In this document: positions 8,186-16,447 of the stretch, in pieces
Layout: each line of letters starts with the position of its first letter
How positions within the stretch are numbered: position 1 is the first letter of the stretch
From: JBFIHF01 sp964411125
GTDB lineage: Bacteria; Myxococcota_A; Bradymonadia; Bradymonadales; Bradymonadaceae
Reading direction: 5' to 3'
NCBI GenBank assembly: GCA_964411125.1
Contig: CAYPJU010000074.1
Location: 1 to 35,201, forward strand
Length of the DNA: 35,201 nt
Position numbers and translations under genes: made by a program
Notes under the pieces: model-generated
What the model was told of the DNA's origin: nothing
Database searches by the model: none
What the model saw: the letters and a program-made list of their open reading frames with translations, nothing else

Positions 8186-8676
8186 ACGGCAGGAGCCTGG
8201 CGGCGGTCGCCCTCCTGGCGATGCACTGCTCTTCGTACGGGCTCGCCGATCGCCCGGGGGAGACCGTGACGAATGCTCCGTTCGCCGTCCACACGGTCAT
8301 CATAGACGCGTCGACGAGCGCGGACGCCGCGCTGCTGACGCGCGGTATGGTGAGCGCGCTGCAGCGCCACGGGATTCCGAACGCTCGTTGGACCACCGAC
8401 GCGACGATCCCCGCCATCGCGTGCGAGGTCGACGTGGAGGAGGAAGCGATCGAGAATGCAGCCCGCGTCGTCGCCTCGGCGACGTGCGACGTCGACGGCA
8501 CGACCACGGTTCGGAGGGACGCTGCGACGCAGCTTCAAGTCGCCCCTTCCGATCGCGTCACCGACCGGTCCCGCGCGGTCGAACTGGCGGCAGGCAATGC
8601 ACTCGAGGCAGCGGCCAGCGAGGTCGCGCGACTTCTGACCCCCGACGAGACGTCCGATGGCTCGAAAGAAAAGTGA
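8182..8676 (+). CDS. LptE-like lipoprotein (putative)
   Basis: This 164-residue protein uses a TTG start inside a TTGA overlap with the previous stop. The N-terminus is hydrophobic, and a Cys at about residue 16 is followed by SSYGLAD. The layout resembles LptE, the outer-membrane lipoprotein that plugs LptD in LPS export. It has an N-terminal beta strand with small residues, a helix with TRGMVSALQRHGI, strands rich in Val/Asp/Thr, and a final helix ending ASEVARLLT. Position supports this, because lptE commonly sits immediately upstream of holA. Sequence similarity is weak and the lipobox is poor (His before Cys), so the call rests mainly on context. Confidence 0.5.
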   Translation: MNGRSLAAVALLAMHCSSYGLADRPGETVTNAPFAVHTVIIDASTSADAALLTRGMVSALQRHGIPNARWTTDATIPAIACEVDVEEEAIENAARVVASATCDVDGTTTVRRDAATQLQVAPSDRVTDRSRAVELAAGNALEAAASEVARLLTPDETSDGSKEK

Positions 8677-9694
8677 CCGACGCGAGATTTTCCGGAAGCT
8701 GAAGTCTGGAGACGTCGCCCCGCTCTATTACCTGCACGGCCCGGACGTCTTCATGTTGGACACCGCCGTGGACGCGATCGTCGCCGCGGCGTTGCCGGAG
8801 GGTCCCAACGATTTCAATTTCGAGAAGTTTCGCGGGAACGACGCCAACGCCGCGACGATCCGCAACGCTGCCGAGACGCTCCCCTTCCTCTCCAAGCGTA
8901 GGCTCATCGTCGTCTCGGACGCGCAGGAGATGCTGGCGAGCGAACTCGACGCCCTGACGGACTATTTCGCCGACCCTGCGCCGACGACGTGCATGGTCGT
9001 CGTCTCCATGACGCAAAAGAAGAAGCTCGACGGGCGGACGAGCGCAGTGAAGGCTCTCCGAAAGAGCGCCGAAGAGTTCGAGTTCGCGCCGCTGCGGGAC
9101 TACGAGGTCGCCGACGTCCTCAAGCGAAACGCGCAGTCGCTCGGCATGCAGCTCGACACCGACGCAGCCGCGTATCTCGTCGAGGCCCTCGGAACCGACA
9201 TGGCGACGTTGACGGGCGCGCTCGAAAAGATCGACCTCTACCTCGGCACCGAAAACCGGCGCGCCACGGGTGAAATCGTTCGTGATGTGGTCGCCGACAC
9301 GCGCGTCCGCACCGTCTTCGAGCTCACCGACGCCCTGGGGGCGCGCCAACTCGGGCCGGCGATCCGAATCCTGCACCGGATGCTCGACGCCGGGGAGAGC
9401 GCCGTCGGGGCGACGGCAATGGTCGCTCGCCACTTCCGCATCGTCGGGAAGCTGCAGGACCCCGAAGTCCGTTCGATGTCGGATCGGGACGCGGCGCGAC
9501 AGGCCGGGGTCGTCCCCTACTTTTTGAAGGACTACAAGGCGGACGCGCGCAAGTTCACGCCTGCCGAGGTCGCCCATCTGCGGCGGCGCCTGGTCGAGAC
9601 CGACCTCGACCTCAAGTCGAGCCGCCTGAGCGACCGAACGATCGTCGAGTCGCTGATCTTCGAGGTCTGTTCGCGGGACGGCGCTACACCGTGA
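8657..9694 (+). CDS. holA: DNA polymerase III subunit delta
   Basis: This 345-residue protein has the clamp-loader delta layout. The N-terminal domain contains PLYYLHGPDVFMLDTAVDAI and the FNFEKFRG strand typical of HolA. The middle domain has SKRRLIVVSDAQ and a TQKKKLDGRT segment, and the C-terminal helical collar contains AARQAGVVPYFLKDY and SSRLSDRTIVESLIF. Delta opens the beta sliding clamp during loading. The start overlaps the LptE-like gene by 20 bases, and the stop overlaps the next GTG by 4 bases (GTGA). It belongs to a tightly coupled forward run. Confidence 0.95.
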   Translation: MARKKSDRREIFRKLKSGDVAPLYYLHGPDVFMLDTAVDAIVAAALPEGPNDFNFEKFRGNDANAATIRNAAETLPFLSKRRLIVVSDAQEMLASELDALTDYFADPAPTTCMVVVSMTQKKKLDGRTSAVKALRKSAEEFEFAPLRDYEVADVLKRNAQSLGMQLDTDAAAYLVEALGTDMATLTGALEKIDLYLGTENRRATGEIVRDVVADTRVRTVFELTDALGARQLGPAIRILHRMLDAGESAVGATAMVARHFRIVGKLQDPEVRSMSDRDAARQAGVVPYFLKDYKADARKFTPAEVAHLRRRLVETDLDLKSSRLSDRTIVESLIFEVCSRDGATP

Positions 9695-11004
9695 AGCAGT
9701 GGACCCGGCACCACCAGGCGCTCCTCGAGGCGACCCGCGCCTCCGCCATCATCCCCCCGCTGTATGCGCGTCTGTCGCTCGAGCGGTTCCACCCCGCCGA
9801 CGACGAGATACGAAGACTTCGGGACTGGGCGACGTCCCTTCGCGGAGATCCCGGCTGGACAGTGCTCAGGGCCGCCCTCGACGTTCCCGCCGCATGGCCG
9901 CAGGCATGGACCGAGGCGGTCGACGCGGGGTTCTCGCCGCGCACCGACCATCATCACGCCCTGTTGTTCGGGGAGTTCGCCGATCGCTTCGTCGAAGCCT
10001 CCGATTACGAAGCCGCGACGCTCGCCTGGAGGCGCTCTGTCCGCGCCTGGGAGCGGGTCTTCCGCAGCGGCTATGCCGACGAGCTCTTCGAGATCGTCGG
10101 AGGCGAGCTCGCCAGCCGCGAACCCCACCTGCTGGCGGAGATGCTCGGACCGCTCGTGCGCCCCCGGACGGAGGAGCTGCGTCGAGCGGCCGGGCTCCAC
10201 CCCGAGCGACAGCACCCCGAGGTAGACGCGAGGCTCGCGAGATTCGCGCTCGGCGCTCTGCGAGTACTGAGTGGAGCTTCCGGACATCCCGCCCTCGAGC
10301 ACGCAGCCGGACTCGCTCGAAACTCGATCGCCACGGTCGCTGTCGAGGTGGTCCGACGCTTCGAGCAGCTCGGTGAAGATCACGACCTTTCGACCGTGAG
10401 CGGCGCCGAAGTGCTCGCCCGGTACGCCTGGATCGACGACTACTTTCGAATCGCCGATCTCACAGAGGGAGCCAGCATTGCGGTCGTCACCGCCGCGACG
10501 GACGAGGGCTGGGCGCTCCGGCGCCTCGGGCGCGACGACGACCCCTTCTTCGACGACATCTTCGTCCGTGCCGCGCGCTTCAACGACGACCTCGAAGAGC
10601 GGCTGCGCTCGTTCGAATCGGCGTTCGGTCAGAACAGCAAGTGCGCAGACTTCCTCGTCTTCGTCGGCGAGGTGGAGCGGAACCTCGAAGATCGCAAGGC
10701 GACGTTTCGGCGGGGTCTGACGGTCTGCCCCGGTCACCGCAACAGCGCGATGTTGCTGGCCCACGTGCTCGTGCGCGAAGCGGAAGCGACCGTCGCGCAG
10801 TCCGCGCTCACACCAGCTCTGGTGACGAAGAGCTCCCTCGCGAAAGAACGGGTCGGAGTCCAACTCCGGGAGGCGTGGGAGAAACTACGCGAGGCGGAGT
10901 CCGTGTACGCGTTCGACGAGGCGCTACCCGACGTGAAACGCCAGGTGAGTGAAGAAGCCAATCGCCTCGGCGTCGACCTGCCTTCCTGGGAGGAAGAAGG
11001 GTAA
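9691..11004 (+). CDS. Helical hypothetical protein coupled to holA
   Basis: This is a 437-residue protein of unknown family. Its GTG start overlaps the holA stop by 4 bases, so it is probably translated from the same message. It has no signal peptide or membrane helix. The sequence reads as mostly alpha-helical, with many Arg/Glu pairs and TPR-like helical hairpins (ASDYEAATLAWRRSVRAWE, and later EVERNLEDRKATFRRGL). The C-terminal part has a helix AWEKLREAESVYAFDEALP followed by SEEANRLGVDLPSW. It ends 8 bases from the stop of the helical protein closing the convergent Hsp70 operon, to which it could be functionally related; this is only suggested by style and position. Confidence 0.8.
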   Translation: MKQWTRHHQALLEATRASAIIPPLYARLSLERFHPADDEIRRLRDWATSLRGDPGWTVLRAALDVPAAWPQAWTEAVDAGFSPRTDHHHALLFGEFADRFVEASDYEAATLAWRRSVRAWERVFRSGYADELFEIVGGELASREPHLLAEMLGPLVRPRTEELRRAAGLHPERQHPEVDARLARFALGALRVLSGASGHPALEHAAGLARNSIATVAVEVVRRFEQLGEDHDLSTVSGAEVLARYAWIDDYFRIADLTEGASIAVVTAATDEGWALRRLGRDDDPFFDDIFVRAARFNDDLEERLRSFESAFGQNSKCADFLVFVGEVERNLEDRKATFRRGLTVCPGHRNSAMLLAHVLVREAEATVAQSALTPALVTKSSLAKERVGVQLREAWEKLREAESVYAFDEALPDVKRQVSEEANRLGVDLPSWEEEG

Positions 11005-11012
11005 TCGGTGCT

Positions 11013-12461
11013 TCAGTCGGCGGGACGCGCTCGTTCGAGCCACTCTCGCATCTTCTCGTCTTCGCCGCTGCGCACGGCGGCGTCGACACTCCGCCCGAGC
11101 AATCGGTCGCGAAGGTTCGGATCGATCTCCCCGCCCCCGTCTAGCGCGCGGCGGGTCGCGATGAGCGCCGGATCCGAGAGCCCGTGAGCGAAGAGTCGGT
11201 CGGCGAGCGCTGCGAATCCGAAAGACGGCGCCGGCGCCCTCTCGCAGTACTCGATGGCGAGCCGCTCGAGACGCTTTCGATTCTGGTCGTCGATGCCGTC
11301 GCCCTCGAGCTCGCGAGCGAGGAGAAGCGCGACGATTCGGAGCTCTTCCGCCGAGGCGTCCATTGCGGCCCGCACGACGGGCTCGAGCGCCGACGCCCCA
11401 CCGCCGAGGCGGTCCGCCACGAGCCTCGCGAGCCCCGTACCAGGTTCGGAAATCCGAGGCTCTCCTCGCCAGGCTGCGACGAGCAGCCCGAGCCCCGGGG
11501 AGACATCGAGCGCTTCGGCCTCGTCGCAAGAGACTTCGTCGAGCGGCCGGTCGCGGACTTCGCCCAACGCCAATCGCGCGCGCAGTCGAGCCCGCAGCGC
11601 CTCCCGCGCCTCTTCGGGAATCAGGTCGACCAGCTCGTCGAGCCGTTCCACCTCGGTGTCCTCGAGCGCGGGCCCCAGGGTCGCGAAGATCGCGGGGACG
11701 AACGGGTCGACGACCACCCCTGCGACACTTGCGTTCCGTCGGCCTCGCAAACGCATGGCATCGATGAAGTGGTCGTAGCCCCGCACCCTGTCCAGCCAGA
11801 AAGGGGAAGCCGTCAACCCCCATGCGAGCCACACCATGTCGTCCGCCGAGAGCGCGCTCCGGTCGATGGATCGCGCCATCGCCCTCCCCTCCTCGGACCG
11901 GTCGTGGCTGCGAAGGAGCGCCACCGCGGCGCGAACGCGGCAGTGCTCGGCGCGGCGCGCATCGCTGTCGAACAGCTCCGCCGCCCGAACGAAATGGCTC
12001 ACGACCTGCGTCGACTCTACAGCACCTGCCGTAAGCTCCAGGAAGTGCGCCGTTCCGTAGGGCCCCCACGGTGATCGCGGCGCAACGCGCGTCAGGACGC
12101 CGGCGAGTTCGCGCCCGGCCGCCAGCGCCTCCGCCTCCTCGGCGAGCCGGAGCAGGCGGCGTTGGACCGGCTGCGGTAACGTCCGCGCGTCTTCGAGCGT
12201 CGCCCCAGCCGCCACCCGGACCAGGCTCGGGTCGTCGGTCCGGAGCGCCGCCCGCAGCGTTTCACGCGCCAGGCAGCGCCACGCCGCCGAATCCCGCGGT
12301 GTGGCATGGAGGGCATCGGCGAGCGGCAGCAGACGCTCGGTGGCCAGACGCCAGTCTCCACCCCCTGCCGCCGATTCCGCCGCCGACGTTCGCAGAGCGA
12401 CTTGAGCCGCCTCCCAGAGGCCGGAGACACCGCGCAGGTCTTCGAAATCGAAAGACGCCAT
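11013..12461 (-). CDS. Helical protein at the end of the Hsp70 operon
   Basis: This 482-residue protein has no recognised family, no signal peptide and no clear membrane helix. It is Ala/Leu/Arg/Glu-rich and almost entirely helical, consistent with a TPR- or HEAT-like solenoid. Examples are the helices around RLATERLLPLADALHA and AAELFDSDARRAEHCRVRA. The ATG overlaps the last base of the upstream Hsp70 stop (TGATG), so translation is coupled and the protein is likely made in step with the chaperone. A co-chaperone, adaptor or substrate role is inference. The frame is open further upstream inside the Hsp70 gene; the coupled ATG is the natural start. Confidence 0.82.
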   Translation of the reverse strand: MASFDFEDLRGVSGLWEAAQVALRTSAAESAAGGGDWRLATERLLPLADALHATPRDSAAWRCLARETLRAALRTDDPSLVRVAAGATLEDARTLPQPVQRRLLRLAEEAEALAAGRELAGVLTRVAPRSPWGPYGTAHFLELTAGAVESTQVVSHFVRAAELFDSDARRAEHCRVRAAVALLRSHDRSEEGRAMARSIDRSALSADDMVWLAWGLTASPFWLDRVRGYDHFIDAMRLRGRRNASVAGVVVDPFVPAIFATLGPALEDTEVERLDELVDLIPEEAREALRARLRARLALGEVRDRPLDEVSCDEAEALDVSPGLGLLVAAWRGEPRISEPGTGLARLVADRLGGGASALEPVVRAAMDASAEELRIVALLLARELEGDGIDDQNRKRLERLAIEYCERAPAPSFGFAALADRLFAHGLSDPALIATRRALDGGGEIDPNLRDRLLGRSVDAAVRSGEDEKMREWLERARPAD

Positions 12462-15052
12462 CAGCGGCTCACGAGGCCGAGGGTCGGCAAGCGCTCGTAG
12501 CCGCGCCGCACCGCCGCAGCCGCCTCCCAAAGCCGATCGAGCTCGACTTTTGCTTGCGCCGCAGTCAGCCGATCGACGTCGAGCCTGGCGAGCGGCCGCT
12601 CTACCCGTCTGCCGAGCTCAGCCTGCAGCCGGTCGACTTCGCGTCGCTGGATCTCGCTCGTCTCCGGATTCCCGGAGTAGTCGTAGCCCGCGAGCGCGGT
12701 CTTGAGGTCCTGGACCTCCGCGATCAGCCCGACTCGCAGTCTGACGAGCTGCTCGCCCGCGTCGGTGCTGCGGAACCGGTACTCGTCCTGCGCGATACTC
12801 TCCCAGATCGCCTGGACCTGGTTGAAAGCCGCGGACCAGCGGTCCTGCTCGCGCCCGTCGTAAGCCTCGCGTCCTTCGGCCTGCAACTGGTCGAGCTTCG
12901 CGCGCCACTCCTCGGTCGACATGCCGAGCTGGCGCTTGCCGTCGCCGCGGTAGACGACCCGCTTGACTGCATCCATCACCTGCTCGAACCGGCTCCAACC
13001 CGGCGTGAGTTCGGTGTCCCGATTTCGGTAATCGTCCATCAGCTCCTCGAGCCGACCGACGAGCGCCCGGAGCTTGTCGGGGTCGGTGCGGGCCGTCTCC
13101 CGGATTCCGTTCACCAGCGGCTCGACCTGGCGTCGGAAGTACTTCGCCTCGAGGCCCCACAGCTTGCGCTGCACCTCGTCGGCGTCGTCCAAGAGCGCCT
13201 CGACCGTCTCCCATTGGAGGACGTCGCGCGGTGGCGGCGGCTCGATCTGAGCCCAGAACTTCTGTCCGGCGACTTCCCCCTGCGCCACGATCGCCATCGC
13301 CTCGTCAATCTCGACGTCGAGGTCGACCGGCGAACCGATCGGCGTGTCGTCGGGGACCGTCAGATGGATCGTCCGAATCGGGAAACGATTCTGGAAGAGC
13401 CGCAGCACCACCGCCCCGGAGCTGTCCGTCGTGTAGAACCGGAACTCGCCACGCGCAGGCAAGCTCGTCCCTCGGGTCAGCAAGGTCTCCCGACCGACGC
13501 GCGCATCGCGGACGACCTCGAGATGTATGTCCTTGGCGAGCACCGACGGGTTCGACAGCGCGCCCCCCGTTGGTCGGTAGTCCTTGTCGAGCCCGCGCAC
13601 CGCGGTGATGTCGAAAGCGGCGAGCGGCTCGCCGTCGGCGTCGCAAAATTCGAGGCGGTACTCGTAGCGAGCGGGATCGGGGAACGCCAGGTCCTCGAAC
13701 TCGAACCGCACCCCGTCTTCCTCCTCTCGCGAGGCGCGCGTCACCGCCTCGACGTCCCCGGCCGGATTGAAGAGAACCGCCGACTCGATCGCGTCGACGT
13801 CGTCGTTGGGCTCGAACGATCCCGCAATCCGCATCTGGGGCTCGTTCGTATACATCCGCGAATCGATCGTGAGCTCGCCCTCGTCGGTGACCCACCGGGA
13901 CCCTGCGAGATTCGCCGCCTGGATCGCTGCCCCGAGCGCGACGCAGGTGTCGGGCTCGTCCTGCAAGAGCTCGACGGCCCGCGTCTGCCCGTCGCAAAAC
14001 GCCTCGCGCACGCGCTTCAGCACCAGCGGGACCCGGGTCGAACCGCCCACCATCAGCACGTGATCGATGTCGGCAGCTTCGATGCCGGCTCGGTCTTTCG
14101 CCGCGGCGATCGCCTCGTGGCACCGCTCGATCGTCTGGTCGACGAGGTCTCCGACGAGCCCCTCGAACGCCGCCCGAGAGACTTCGAGTTCGATGGTGAC
14201 CTGATCTCCGTTCTGGTCTTCGAAGAGGTCGCGGCGGGCCGCGTAGTGAACGTCGGTGCTGCTGAGCGCCTCCTTCACCTCCTGGGCCACTCTGGTCAGC
14301 AGCAGATGACGCCGGGCGTCGTCTGCGTCCGCGCTCGGATCGAGATCGAGCGCGTAACCCGATTCGACGAGCCGCTCCCTCAGATGCTCGGCGAGGCGGC
14401 GGTCGAAGTCGTCACCCCCGAGGAAGTTGTCGCCGTCGATCCCGAGCACCTGGTACTCGCCGCTCAGGCAGCGGATGACGGAGACGTCGAACGTACCGCC
14501 CCCGAGGTCGTACACGAGAAAGATCCCGTCACCGATTCCGTGCTTCCAAGCGTAGTACATCGCCGCCGCGGTCGGCTCTTGGACGAGCCCGGCGACCTGG
14601 AGCCCAGCGATGTCGCCGGCGCGCCGCGTCGCCTCGATCTGTGGAGCGTCGAAATACGCCGGTACGGTGATCACCGTCGCGCCGACAGCAGTCGGGCCGC
14701 CCCGCGTCTCGGTCACGAAGTCCTCGACCGGGGCCAGCAGCCCCTCGAGCACGCGAGCCGAAACCTCAGGTGGCGTGAGCCGGTGGGGTCCGACCTGCAG
14801 CTCCTGGTTCGAACCCATCTTGCGCTTCGTGCTGCTGACCGGGATCGGGGACATCGTCCGGCGATTCCACGCGTTCCAGCCGCTGACGAACCGTTCGGCT
14901 TCGGGGTCCCAACCGAGCATCGATGGGTAGGTCTTGCGTCCGAGTTCGTCGGCGACGAGCCAGATCTCGTCCCCCTCGGGAGACATCATGGCGACGGCCG
15001 AATTGGTGGTTCCGAGGTCGATACCGACAGGTCTGACGAGTTTCGTTTCCAT
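12461..15052 (-). CDS. Divergent Hsp70 (DnaK-like) chaperone, 863 residues
   Basis: The ATPase domain (about 8-385) is complete: GIDLGTTNSAV at 10-20, VPAYFDAPQ at 130-138, EPTAAA at 159-164, DLGGGTFD at 182-189, LGGDDFD at 211-217, GGSTRVP at 336-342 and ALGAAIQAA at 372-380. The usual linker DVLLLD and the DVTPLSLG strand that follow in DnaK are absent. Instead there are about 120 residues with predicted beta strands (about 395-515). A recognisable but divergent substrate-binding beta sandwich follows (LLTRGTSLP at 524-532 through GEVAGQ near 592-597). A long helical tail covers about 610-855, against roughly 100 residues for the DnaK lid. The GrpE/DnaJ-type cycle may therefore differ. It is coupled at its 3' end to a helical protein and lies 45 bases after a J-like gene. 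This is not the housekeeping DnaK. Confidence 0.93.
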   Translation of the reverse strand: METKLVRPVGIDLGTTNSAVAMMSPEGDEIWLVADELGRKTYPSMLGWDPEAERFVSGWNAWNRRTMSPIPVSSTKRKMGSNQELQVGPHRLTPPEVSARVLEGLLAPVEDFVTETRGGPTAVGATVITVPAYFDAPQIEATRRAGDIAGLQVAGLVQEPTAAAMYYAWKHGIGDGIFLVYDLGGGTFDVSVIRCLSGEYQVLGIDGDNFLGGDDFDRRLAEHLRERLVESGYALDLDPSADADDARRHLLLTRVAQEVKEALSSTDVHYAARRDLFEDQNGDQVTIELEVSRAAFEGLVGDLVDQTIERCHEAIAAAKDRAGIEAADIDHVLMVGGSTRVPLVLKRVREAFCDGQTRAVELLQDEPDTCVALGAAIQAANLAGSRWVTDEGELTIDSRMYTNEPQMRIAGSFEPNDDVDAIESAVLFNPAGDVEAVTRASREEEDGVRFEFEDLAFPDPARYEYRLEFCDADGEPLAAFDITAVRGLDKDYRPTGGALSNPSVLAKDIHLEVVRDARVGRETLLTRGTSLPARGEFRFYTTDSSGAVVLRLFQNRFPIRTIHLTVPDDTPIGSPVDLDVEIDEAMAIVAQGEVAGQKFWAQIEPPPPRDVLQWETVEALLDDADEVQRKLWGLEAKYFRRQVEPLVNGIRETARTDPDKLRALVGRLEELMDDYRNRDTELTPGWSRFEQVMDAVKRVVYRGDGKRQLGMSTEEWRAKLDQLQAEGREAYDGREQDRWSAAFNQVQAIWESIAQDEYRFRSTDAGEQLVRLRVGLIAEVQDLKTALAGYDYSGNPETSEIQRREVDRLQAELGRRVERPLARLDVDRLTAAQAKVELDRLWEAAAAVRRGYERLPTLGLVSR

Positions 15053-15097
15053 GCGCGCAGTGTGGCCAATCGGGCCCCGCGCGACAAGGCGTGTCGC

Positions 15098-15451
15098 TCA
15101 GTCGTCGAGGATCGAGGGGGGCCGCGGCGCGTCTACGTGGTCTCCCCCCTCGAACACGGCGGCGTCGGCGAGCGTCGGCACGAGCGGTGCCGGCCTGGCT
15201 CGCGACAGGTAGCGAGGGACTTTCTCTCGCAGCGTCTCGATCGAGTCGGGCGATGCTTCCCGGGGGCGGGGATGCGCGAAGAAAGCCCAGCGGACACGGT
15301 CGCGATCGTTGACCGTCAGCTCGCGCCACAGTGCCTGCAGGCGCTCCTTCTCCTCGCCGGTAGCGCGCTCGGCACGCCGCTTCAAAGCCGCCGTAAGCTC
15401 GGCGGGGGTGAGACGAGGGTCGAGCTCGAGTTCGTCGAAGGGGTTCGTCAT
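15098..15451 (-). CDS. Degenerate J-domain-like protein lacking HPD
   Basis: This 117-residue protein begins MTNPFDELELDPRLTPAEL, which matches the helix I opening of J domains (a residue pair before a LGL-type turn, then a helix II of the AYR type). A final ALWRELTVNDRDRVRWAFFAH resembles helices III-IV. Between them, ALKRRAERATGEEKERLQ has no His-Pro-Asp, the motif J proteins need to stimulate Hsp70. The C-terminal 50 residues look disordered. The position directly upstream of an Hsp70 gene supports a co-chaperone role. The ATG overlaps the preceding stop by one base (TGATG); a GTG one codon earlier (15454) is equally possible. Confidence 0.72.
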   Translation of the reverse strand: MTNPFDELELDPRLTPAELTAALKRRAERATGEEKERLQALWRELTVNDRDRVRWAFFAHPRPREASPDSIETLREKVPRYLSRARPAPLVPTLADAAVFEGGDHVDAPRPPSILDD

Positions 15452-16443
15452 CACGCCTCGAACGCGCTCGGGAGGTGAGGTCGGAGACGATCGAGCGCTG
15501 CCACGGCGCGCTCCTCGAGCGGACCGACCACCGACATCGCGTCGAGCAGCGGCCGATCTTCCTCGAGAGCGTCGGCGACCTCCCCGTAGGTGGCCCGAAG
15601 ATCTTCGAGCGGACCGAGGACGTCGTCGTCACCCAGCGCCTCCGCGATCGTCGGGGCCCAGCCGAGCAGCGTGTTCGCCGCCGCACGCCGCGCCCTCGCC
15701 ATCCGGACCACGAACCGCTCTGCGAACTGCGCGGTGCCCGGGTCTCGGACGTCGGCCAGCATCTCCGAGAAGCGCGCCACGCCGCGAAGACCCGGCTGGT
15801 AGTTCTCGCGCGTCTCTTGAAAGAACTCCTTCTGGTTGTGGGCGTGTTCGTGAGCCCAGCGGAGCACGTCGACACGTTGCCGCGAGCGCGGTGCGGTCCA
15901 CTCCGGGACTTCCCCCGGTCGCACCAGCAGCATCCAGTTGCGGAACACCTCGTCGTCGCCCTGCAGCTTCCGCTCGTCGAGGTCGGTCGACGCGCCGTCC
16001 GCGGTCACCACGCGTTTCTGGGCGAGGTCCACCTCGTAACTCGTGATCAGCCTCGGCAGCAGATCCTCGCCGAGCGTCACGATCGGGCGGCCCGAGGCTA
16101 GCTCGAACGCGACGACCTTCATCGTCTCGACAGGAGACAGATGAGCCACCTCGCGGATCTCCCAGCCGGTGTACCGACCGATCGCCGTCCACGGCCCGTA
16201 GTTCGAGAAGAGCTCCGCGTGCGGCGAGTACTCGCGCCGCTCTTCCTCGTGCTGGTTTATCTCGGGATCGAAGGCATACGTCACGAACGCAGCCGACGAG
16301 ATGCAGCAGAGTTCGTCCGCAGTGACGTCCACCCCCCCGTGGTTCATCGCGTGGGCGACCCCCTCGATGAGTCCGGGGAGTCCCGGCGCGAAGTCCGGCG
16401 GGGTGATTTCGAGCGAAAGTGTCTTCGGAAGTGCTTGTTGCAA
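15451..16443 (-). CDS. Putative C39/BtrH-like fold protein in the Hsp70 operon
   Basis: This 330-residue protein begins with a TTG start 4 bases after the mgtE stop. The first 200 residues resemble the papain-like BtrH N-terminal/C39-like group: PGLIEGVAHAMNHGG, then DELCCISSAAFVTYAF with paired Cys 46-47, an aromatic WTAIGRYTGWEI segment, and a VVAFELASGRPIVTLGE strand. The C-terminal third is helical (ARARRAAANTLLGWAP). Whether it is an active acyltransferase or peptidase is unknown, and the family call is tentative. No signal peptide is seen. It is coupled to the J-like gene (stop and start overlap), which ties it to the Hsp70 module. Confidence 0.7.
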   Translation of the reverse strand: MQQALPKTLSLEITPPDFAPGLPGLIEGVAHAMNHGGVDVTADELCCISSAAFVTYAFDPEINQHEEERREYSPHAELFSNYGPWTAIGRYTGWEIREVAHLSPVETMKVVAFELASGRPIVTLGEDLLPRLITSYEVDLAQKRVVTADGASTDLDERKLQGDDEVFRNWMLLVRPGEVPEWTAPRSRQRVDVLRWAHEHAHNQKEFFQETRENYQPGLRGVARFSEMLADVRDPGTAQFAERFVVRMARARRAAANTLLGWAPTIAEALGDDDVLGPLEDLRATYGEVADALEEDRPLLDAMSVVGPLEERAVAALDRLRPHLPSAFEA

Positions 16444-16447
16444 CGTC

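Noticed and set aside
12071..15478. A forward open frame of 1135 codons opposite the Hsp70 and J-like genes
   Set aside because: It is antisense to a gene with complete Hsp70 motifs, is rich in Arg, Asp and His as expected for a high-GC shadow frame, and has no recognisable domain.
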